Source: Spartinivicinus poritis (GTDB lineage Bacteria > Pseudomonadota > Gammaproteobacteria > Pseudomonadales > Zooshikellaceae). From it: a stretch of 36,661 nt of DNA. The notes beneath the pieces were generated by a model. That model had not been told where the DNA came from and did no database searches. It saw only the letters and a list, made by a program, of their open reading frames with translations. The stretch is from NCBI RefSeq assembly GCF_028858535.1, contig NZ_JAPMOU010000049.1:1-36661 (forward strand). The letters run 5' to 3'. Shown here one piece after another: positions 27,201-33,337 of the stretch (positions within the stretch are counted from its first letter, which is position 1; each line of letters starts with the position of its first letter). The position numbers were made by a program, and so were the translations under genes.

Positions 27201-28186
27201 CTAAAAAAACAATTAATACAACCAGTTTATTAAAAAATACAGCATTAATTAATAATAAAATTAATACTGTATCTGATGACTATCGTATAAAATCAAAAGA
27301 TATTTATGAAATTGTTCAAGTATTTGATAGAATTAAGACAGTCAATGATAATAATCTAACACCATTAAATAATAGAGAGGATATATATATCAATTCACAT
27401 AAATTTGATGATAATAGCCTCATGCCATTAAATAATAGAAAGGATATATATATCGATCCACATACTTCACTAACAAAAGATCAGTATAAAAAGGAATACT
27501 TAGGAAAAAGCTCAAATATTGAAAATAGCAATTTTTTTGATCAAGAAAAAAATATTAATCCTTTAACTAATATTTCACATAATTTTAATGGTAGTAATGA
27601 AATCATCCACAAACAAGTTATCGATGACTTGAGAAATAAACTTTTAAATTATACTAATAATTTACAAAAAATAGAATACAAAGAGAATATACTTATACCA
27701 ACAAATGATGCAGGAATTCTATTACTATGGCCATATTTTAAAGATATTTTTATAAATACTAACTTACTAGATGAACAATTTAAGTTCAAAGAGGAGAAGT
27801 CAATAATAAAAGCTTACAGTATGCTAAAAACAGCTTTTAATTCCAAGTATGAATACAGTCTAATAACTATTAATTTAGTTCTTGGCCTTTCACCAGAGAC
27901 AATAATTTTTGATAATGATATCAATTTGAGTGATATAGAATTAAACACCATTAATGATACTATATTAGCTTTAATTTATAGATTTAAATACTTTAATAAT
28001 ATTTCTGTAGAAACTTTCAAAGACTTATTCATCCAAAGGAATGGATTTATTAATAAGATAGGAGTTGGTTGGAAAACCACTATTGAAAGAAAAGCACAAG
28101 ATATATTAATAGATAAACTTCCTTGGCAGATAAATAGCATAAAATTGCCATGGTTAGAATATGAAATAACAACTGAATGGAAATAA
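24266..28186 (+). CDS. eCIS tape-measure protein (CIS_TMP / Afp14 family), 1306 aa
   Basis: The two ends match the CIS tape-measure family. N-terminally (residues about 5-95) IAVQQCVIEIAVN is followed by YIENIYIDIEEINLSKL and LKNELLKRL. C-terminally (about 1150-1306) come NDAGILLLWPYFKDIF, SLITINLVLGLSPET, FIQRNGFINKIGVGWKTTI and DILIDKLPWQINSIKLPWLE. The middle is a very long, mainly helical and extremely Ile/Lys/Asn-rich stretch that should fill the tube lumen and set its length. At 1306 aa it implies a fairly long particle. AAGGAAAT lies before the ATG. Base composition is strikingly A+T rich compared with the fibre gene before it. The ATPase gene follows after 16 bp. Confidence 0.88.
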   Translation: MSSIAVQQCVIEIAVNRKENKDRVKRITESIVRHFFNSYQLNDSESLLSKEDIYIENIYIDIEEINLSKLKYDLHKALLFSLKNELLKRLSAISATPDYQFNKIITILLLEKNITSYKIEFLLKILQHKHKNHTEVVLSLLKSAIFVHKKSNKKELLLNIFKNTMYKDTDVETRNLNEILSLYTKFNNNKKTSNKSYIINIQKEIQFGETALKWLEIIEQYRLDLSSVENMIQVINMWAKKYGIISPFIKGVLQKINNIPNIKQTISLTDFYALDKANEKSKNSLSKLKHYKQIAENLIKQIPSKNSIYFMDLTPSLINIKNIHLDLVNLIILTKNIADSITKKDEEINIGKIINNILSIKNTIEKKSFSDQKKYDVLIDIIKRIKLLSSKKYQNKHTQNLYKNISELANNIIILNSNSMTKNKVYIICKILGDIKKYNTKKSRAKINIKHIDTISNSNEEIIELRDILKNISIDITSIKKYLEDISNIYYIPLSLNNKITSIIKNIINNDSYIAAIENIYNELLLLKISNLDHIHYKQESIIARKIIKEIKNQEVRTIEHIIHKKILEKNIVYKNDLSKYLYILTLGITSKQYHKRQPTEKELTKYNKIISKYKIEKIPFFGKNIITKIINIHHSIISMLNNTDMEIYYIQEINKELTNSTGEKLPSILKKWGMVLPEKIVNTININPKGIQDISNILRIIQDEKKHLTLKKNILLKNLVNISYFQENLISFLLQTNIDNYKVTLENIPKEHIDNLFIIIKNSTISERYKDELNKGLETINLIHNQPHDQLENNKIISLFNSNQYLNILNYIKDICKHILDKILNSIKNYLDKNKNIIFSNYIKSTSNNESFLRTKENIKMIIASLVSSIKNNYNYIYSNSKRNIGTETKINLGIIIKNTIENILSISINFEKDLNFIDQLYDAIFPRENEVFIKIKKNQDPVLDILISFYMKKIKTNQYLKSELYKSLLELEDNTNTKKTINTTSLLKNTALINNKINTVSDDYRIKSKDIYEIVQVFDRIKTVNDNNLTPLNNREDIYINSHKFDDNSLMPLNNRKDIYIDPHTSLTKDQYKKEYLGKSSNIENSNFFDQEKNINPLTNISHNFNGSNEIIHKQVIDDLRNKLLNYTNNLQKIEYKENILIPTNDAGILLLWPYFKDIFINTNLLDEQFKFKEEKSIIKAYSMLKTAFNSKYEYSLITINLVLGLSPETIIFDNDINLSDIELNTINDTILALIYRFKYFNNISVETFKDLFIQRNGFINKIGVGWKTTIERKAQDILIDKLPWQINSIKLPWLEYEITTEWK

Positions 28187-28202
28187 ATATAATGGTAACA
28201 AT

Positions 28203-30164
28203 ATGTCTATCTCTGATATAAAAGTAGCTTTAGATGATGTTTTAATTAATTATATAGAATACCAAAATAAAGGTTTTTATGACAAATATGAGATTGAAAC
28301 TATTTATAATAATTTATTAGAAGTAATACAAAGAAATCAAAGGCTAATGATTATTAAAAATAAGTTTTGCGTCGATGACCTTTATATGCTTTTATTTTTA
28401 TTAGTTTTACATCCACAAATTAGTACCGAGTCGAGTAGTATATATTTTAATATAAACCAAGATAAAAATACCCTTCCTACTATTGGGCTATTGATATCTA
28501 TCATAAAATTTTATAAAAATCACTATATAATACTAACAAAAGACCATAGCTTATTTAAGTGGCGTATTTTATTAACTGAAAACTATAGTTTTTCTCACAA
28601 TAAATATATAAATATTTCAAATGAAGTATTTAATTTTATTATATCAAATGACGTCCCTGGTCATGATATAAATAATTGTTTAGTTGATATAAAACCAAGT
28701 GAGCATGAATTTATTCCATACCCTTATATAACTAATTATATAAGGAACGATTTACTCTTGAAAAACATAAATTTAATTCACTTTATCGGGAAAAATGGTT
28801 ATGGTAAAAAATCTCACTCTAAATATTTAATAAAAAAATCAGGAAAAAAAATATTTCTTTTTAACGAAAAAAAATTTTTCGGGTACAAAGAAAAAGAAGA
28901 TGTTTTTATTGATATACTAACATTTTCTAATCTATATAATTCATGTATTTTTTTAGAATCATGGCAAGATTTAATCAATGAAAATAGTGTTTTTATTACA
29001 TATATAGTAGAATGGCTTAGATTTTCCAACTGCACATTATTTTTATCCAGTTATAAAAAATGTGAGTTGCCAAACGAATTTTATTTGTTAAATCATAATA
29101 TTATTGAAATACATAAACCAGATAAAAATTTAAGAAAAGTGATCTTACAAAGTATGTGTAATACATATCTAGATAAAAATCTATTAAAAATAGATTTTGA
29201 CTATATTTGCAGATATTACACATCGTTCCCAGGAAATATGTTTAAAGCTTGCATGGATTTAGCATTATTACAAAAAAATAAATCCAGATTAATTAATACT
29301 ACAGATTTCATTACAACTTATATCAATTTATTACCAAATAACCTTAAAGACCTAGCTACAATAGTAAAGCCTAAATATAAGCTAGAAGACTTGGTTTTGC
29401 CTTCAAAAATAAAAGAACAGCTTATCGAAATAGAAATAATACAAAAAAATAAGAATAAGTGTAATAAATTTATTAAGGGAAAAAAAGGACTGATTTGCTT
29501 ATTATCAGGACCTCCAGGAACTGGAAAAACAATGGCGGCGTCGGCACTAGCAAATTTATTATACAAACCTCTATATAGGGTTGATATTTCGAGTACCATA
29601 AGTAAGTGGATAGGTGAAACTGAAAAGAATCTTGCCTCATTATTTGATGAAGCGGAAAAACATGAAGCGATGTTATTTTTCGATGAAGCAGATGCTATAT
29701 TTTCTAAAAGAACCAGTGTCAAAAGTAGTCATGATAAAAATGCTAATATAGGAATAAGTTATTTGCTACAAAGAGTAGAATTATTTAATGGTATACTAAT
29801 TTTGGCTACAAACTATAAAGGTAACATAGATAAAGCATTTATGCGTAGGGTCGATTTTAGTATAGAGCTGCCTAAGCCAGAATTTGACGAACGGCTTAAG
29901 CTTTGGCGCACAGTATGGAGTAGCAAGGTAACACTAACTAAGGATATTGACTTAGTAAAACTTGCAAAGAACTTCGAAATTTCACCTTCATATATAGTCA
30001 ATATTTCTGATTATTCCACATTTTTAGCTATGGAAGACTCTATTGATAATGAAAATATAGTTGTTAAAGCAATCCACATTACTAAAGCTCTCCAAAGGGA
30101 GTTACAAAAAACCGACGATACTTATTTAACTCAAGAATGGATTCCGTCGCAAATATTTAATTAG
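28203..30164 (+). CDS. eCIS AAA+ ATPase (Afp15 family), 653 aa
   Basis: This cytoplasmic AAA+ ATPase is needed for particle assembly in Afp/PVC-type systems. The C-terminal half carries the AAA module. Walker A is GPPGTGKT at residues 436-443, Walker B MLFFDEAD at 490-497, a sensor-1 region (ILILATNYKGNID) follows, and AFMRRVDFSIELPKP has the arginine-finger Arg pair. The N-terminal half (about 1-420) is an eCIS-specific extension and holds a second, degenerate nucleotide-binding-like motif (HFIGKNGYGKKSHS near residue 195). Length fits the family. It is the last eCIS gene in the window. AT content is as high as in the tape-measure gene, with which it is probably co-translated. Confidence 0.93.
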   Translation: MSISDIKVALDDVLINYIEYQNKGFYDKYEIETIYNNLLEVIQRNQRLMIIKNKFCVDDLYMLLFLLVLHPQISTESSSIYFNINQDKNTLPTIGLLISIIKFYKNHYIILTKDHSLFKWRILLTENYSFSHNKYINISNEVFNFIISNDVPGHDINNCLVDIKPSEHEFIPYPYITNYIRNDLLLKNINLIHFIGKNGYGKKSHSKYLIKKSGKKIFLFNEKKFFGYKEKEDVFIDILTFSNLYNSCIFLESWQDLINENSVFITYIVEWLRFSNCTLFLSSYKKCELPNEFYLLNHNIIEIHKPDKNLRKVILQSMCNTYLDKNLLKIDFDYICRYYTSFPGNMFKACMDLALLQKNKSRLINTTDFITTYINLLPNNLKDLATIVKPKYKLEDLVLPSKIKEQLIEIEIIQKNKNKCNKFIKGKKGLICLLSGPPGTGKTMAASALANLLYKPLYRVDISSTISKWIGETEKNLASLFDEAEKHEAMLFFDEADAIFSKRTSVKSSHDKNANIGISYLLQRVELFNGILILATNYKGNIDKAFMRRVDFSIELPKPEFDERLKLWRTVWSSKVTLTKDIDLVKLAKNFEISPSYIVNISDYSTFLAMEDSIDNENIVVKAIHITKALQRELQKTDDTYLTQEWIPSQIFN

Positions 30165-30180
30165 TAATCCATTTTGTGAT

Positions 30181-30424
30181 GTGACATGAAGTCGCATAAT
30201 GTCGTTGTTCTCCGACTTATAGAGAGAACCATCTGTATCACCAGATGACCCTAGGGTCCTGAATAAAGTAGCGGGCCTGACAACGTAACGAAGCTAAATA
30301 GCGGGATGTAAATCGCGAGAGGCGCATCTTCCTGATAACCACAATTGGGTAAGTGCTAGGGAGCCAGTATAGCGAACATAAGTGAATCTACTAACAGACC
30401 GTTAATCTTGAACAGCGGAAGTGG
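30181..30424 (+). other. Possible group II intron 5' fragment, truncated by IS982
   Basis: The stretch begins GTGACATGAAGTCG, resembling the 5' GUGYG start of group II introns. It contains intron-domain-I-like phrases (AACGAAGCTAAATAGCGG, GCGAACATAAGTGAATCTAC) with several short hairpins, and has no open reading frame. It starts 17 bp after the ATPase stop and ends where the IS982 end begins. No reverse transcriptase or domain V is present. The call rests on remembered resemblance only; another structured RNA is possible. Confidence 0.4.
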
Positions 30425-31416
30425 TTAATGTGAATTCGGAGCAAAAAATAGACAGATTTGACCCATAACGTGTAGTAGTGTCATTACCGACTAAAATATG
30501 ACCTTTTTAGTATTGGTGAGCATTTCCTCTCTTGAAAGTAAGCATTCTTAATGATTGAGTTATGTTTGCAATCAAAAAACTTCAAGAAAATGGTGTTCGG
30601 CAAAAACCATGGACTTGTAAACTATCAATCAGTGAAATACTGACCATATTAATTTACTTTCATCAGTCTCGTTATAGAGATTTTAAAACTTACTATACAA
30701 AGCATATTCAGAAGCATTATTTCTCTGAATTTCCTAACTTATTAAGTTACTCAAGGTTTATTGAGCAACAATATTATGCCTTATTACCACTCTATTTCTA
30801 TCTGCAATCTTTTACACCTAGTTTAAGGGGGATTTACTTTGTAGACTCTACTCCTCTTAGGGTGTGCCATATCAAAAGAGAAAAACAACATAAGGTATTT
30901 AAAAATACAGCCGCTAAAGGAAAAACGTCGTTAGGCTGGTTTTATGGATTTAAGCTACATTTAATTATTAATGATAAGGGCGAGCTTGTTAATCTAAAAC
31001 TAATAACTGGAAATACAGATGATCGTGCACCTCTTAAAGAGCTAGCTAAGGGCTTAAATGGGAAATTATTCGGTGATAAAGGCTATATATCTGCTGAATT
31101 GACTGAAGAGTTACTTGGTAAATAATTACACTTAATTACAAGAATTAAAAAAATATGAAAAATAAACTGATGTTAATGTCTGATAAACTATTACTGAGAA
31201 AAAGAGCTATAATCGAATCAGTTAATGACCAGCTAAAAAATATCAGTCAAATAGAACATAGTAGGCACAGAAGCCCAAAAGGCTTTGTTATTAATTTACT
31301 TTGCGGGCTTATTGCATACTGTTTGCAGCCTAAAAAACCATCCATTGGTATAAATATCAATCAAAATGATCTTATTTTAATCAGCTAGTACGTTTTTTAT
31401 ACCGAATTCACGTTAA
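30425..31416 (+). mobile_element. IS982-family insertion sequence, inactivated
   Basis: The element is bounded by terminal inverted repeats TTAATGTGAATTCGG (30425-30439) and CCGAATTCACGTTAA (31402-31416), which match at 14 of 15 positions. It is about 992 bp, normal for IS982. The transposase inside is broken by a frameshift near 31125. I saw no clear target-site duplication. Its right end abuts a truncated IS630 and its left end the possible intron fragment. Confidence 0.85.
30562..31388 (+). pseudogene. IS982-family transposase, frameshifted
   Basis: The first frame (30562-31125) contains FVDSTPLRVCHIKREKQHKV, then AAKGKTSLGWFYGFKLHLII and DDRAPLKELAKG. These are hallmark blocks of IS982 transposases with the DDE Asp residues. 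After a stop at 31123 the protein continues in another frame at 31155-31388 ([31 protein letters not shown]), which supplies the catalytic-Glu helix and C-terminus. A short frameshift near 31125 separates the halves. An intact protein would be about 280 aa. Confidence 0.88.
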
Positions 31417-31437
31417 ATACTCAGTCAGTTTGCGAGT

Positions 31438-31818
31438 ATGTTAAAGGCCAATTTAGTGTTCAATATGCCACTTTATGATTTTCTAGCTATACTCGAATGC
31501 TTGGAAAAGCTATATCCTTTAGCAACGACAATTTATGTGATTTTAGACAATGCAAGGTACCATTTTTCAGAGCCTGTATTGAGCTGGGTAAAGACTTCAA
31601 GAGTTCATTTGGTGCCACTTCCTTCGTATTCACCTGATCTAAACCTAATCGAACGGTTCTGGAAGGTTTTCAAAAAGAAGGTCTTATATAACAAATTTTA
31701 TGAGACATTTACAGAATTTAAAAAAGCTTGTAGTCGATTTTTTATTCATCAGCATGCTCATGCTGATGAAATATATTCGATTATGGGAAACGGACTTTCA
31801 GAATTAGCTTGTGAATAA
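31438..31818 (+). pseudogene. IS630-family transposase, 5'-truncated
   Basis: The 126-aa frame contains TIYVILDNARYHFSEPV with the second catalytic Asp, LPSYSPDLNLIERFWKVFKK with the Glu motif, and a normal C-terminus. The N-terminal helix-turn-helix and first Asp are missing. The truncation lies at or near the right end of the IS982 element. Its type differs from the IS630 pseudogene at 2477-3235 (which ends AKPFKW). Confidence 0.85.
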
Positions 31819-32158
31819 TTTATTTGAATCTCGACCTAAAAATGATTCGTGATAGGTATAAAATGCATGATCTTGTTATTGGGCTTTTTATTAATCGTTA
31901 TGAATTTGGGCGAAACATTTGATAAAACACAGGTTTGAGCCACTACCAGTGGGACTTTCACCCACAAGGTCAGTGCAGCTTTGCCCAGCGCACTGGAAGA
32001 ACCACCAAAAAGTGACGATTCTGAGTCTTTTGATTGATTTTTATTCTATGATTTTTTATTACACTTCTTGTGTAATATATTTCTTATAAAGTTGACTGTT
32101 GCACGGTCTTTATAAAAAATTAACTCTTAATACTATTTCTTAAATTCTATGGTCAATA
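31819..32158. other. Non-coding gap with a double-hairpin module
   Basis: No gene is supported in these 340 bp. The notable feature is the pair of hairpins at 31949-31995. The last part, 32040-32158, is AT-rich and should hold the promoter of the downstream PAAR-like gene, but no clear promoter motif is visible. Confidence 0.4.
31949..31995. repeat. Two consecutive short hairpins
   Basis: GTGGG-ACTTTCA-CCCAC (31949-31965) is followed 5 bp later by CAGTGC...GCACTG (31971-31995), whose inner GC/GC pairs extend the stem around a TTTGCCCA loop. The phrase GGGACTTTCACCC looks like structured sequence I associate with mobile-element neighbourhoods, but I cannot name the family. Confidence 0.45.
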
Positions 32159-32629
32159 ATGTTTACTAAAAACCATGACGTTGTTTTGCATGAAGATCAC
32201 CTACAGTTTACATTTCCCTTAACTATGATGTTTGCTGTCAAGCTTCCACCTGCGCAAATTAAAGCATGCACCCAAAGTACGATGTTTGTAGATGGAAAAC
32301 TAGTATGTGTTGTAGGGGATGAAAAAAAAGTGAGCATAGCATGCACATACTCAATACCTTCTCATCCTTCTCCTGGTGAGGGGACTGTAACAATATTATC
32401 ATTAGACGACAATCAAAATTCATCCAAAACTTGGATTGAAAAAAATCAGGTTATTCTGCGAGGCACTACGTTTCAAGCATTGCTAACCCCAAAACCTCCA
32501 GGCTCTAAGGCAAAAAATCCTGCAATACCTTTACCTTCACCGCTTAACGAAGATCCATCTCCTTGGCAACTTGGTACAGGTAGATTTATAGCAAACTCGC
32601 GGTATGTAAGATTTCGATCCAAAGCCTAA
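32159..32629 (+). CDS. Second PAAR-like tip protein (orphan), 156 aa
   Basis: The protein is beta-rich and resembles PAAR-like/DUF4280-type tips: FAVKLPPAQIKACTQSTMFV, LVCVVGDEKKVSIAC, PGEGTVTILSLDDNQNSSK, VILRGTTFQALLTPKPPG and a final GTGRFIANSRYVRF. The same blocks occur in the same order in the eCIS operon protein at 12162-12623, so the two are probably paralogues. Here it stands alone, about 2 kb after the ATPase, between IS remnants. The start has no strong Shine-Dalgarno, and an in-frame alternative is not evident. It may be an exchangeable spike tip or a tip dedicated to a cargo protein. The IS256 scrap begins within a few bases of its stop, yet the gene looks complete. Confidence 0.65.
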   Translation: MFTKNHDVVLHEDHLQFTFPLTMMFAVKLPPAQIKACTQSTMFVDGKLVCVVGDEKKVSIACTYSIPSHPSPGEGTVTILSLDDNQNSSKTWIEKNQVILRGTTFQALLTPKPPGSKAKNPAIPLPSPLNEDPSPWQLGTGRFIANSRYVRFRSKA

Positions 32630-33315
32630 TACATATACTGTGTGATCCATAGCCCTAATAGCTCTTTATGCCCTTCCATGTTGATACCTAACGCTACATA
32701 AATGGCTTTATTGACTACTCGCTTGTCATAATGGGCTTTAACGTGGATGCAGTCCAGATAAACTATTGGATAGACTTCATCTAACGGTCTATTTTGCCAA
32801 ACTTGAACGCGCTCCAGAACAGACTCTGTGACTTTAGCAATGACATTATGGGAAACCTTGGCTCCGTACATTTCTTCAAAGGTTTCAGCAATATCGCGAG
32901 TTGACATGCCACGTGCATAACACGCTGAAATTTGGTCATCAAATTGAGTGAGGCGTTTCAATAAAGGTGGGCTCAAACGTGCTATTACGGTCTCTTGGGA
33001 CTGATACGTCAACTTCACCTGCTGTACTTTTTAGTGTTTTTTTATAATATCCATTACGGCTATTACCACTATTATGGCCCTCTACAGCATGTTTTTCATA
33101 GCCAAGGTGTTCATCCATTTCAGCATTGAGAGCGCTTTCGACAAAGGTTTTGAGAAGAGATTGGGTTAACTCATTGAATTGGTCTTGAGTGGTAATATTG
33201 CCAAGTAGTTTTTTAATTGCTCTTCTGTCATTTGTGGTGTTCTGTTGCTCATTCAGTTGCTCCTATTAAGGAAGTTTACATGAATGAGCAGTTACACAAA
33301 ATAAGTGACACTCTC
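32626..33315 (-). pseudogene. IS256-family element, 3'-truncated and frameshifted
   Basis: Near 33312-33290 the reverse strand reads GTGTCACTTATTTTGTGTAA, as in IS256-type ends. The transposase starts near 33252 (MSNRTPQMTEEQLKNYLA), and has frame breaks before the clear piece at 33018-32626. That piece reads MSTRDIAETFEEMYGAKVSH, then VYPIVYLDCIHVKAHY with the first catalytic Asp, and stops at about residue 130. The C-terminal half with the remaining DDE residues is absent. The left end lies 23 bp from the stop of the large reverse-strand gene. Confidence 0.82.
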
Positions 33316-33337
33316 TACAGACTCCTCAGATCCCCTA

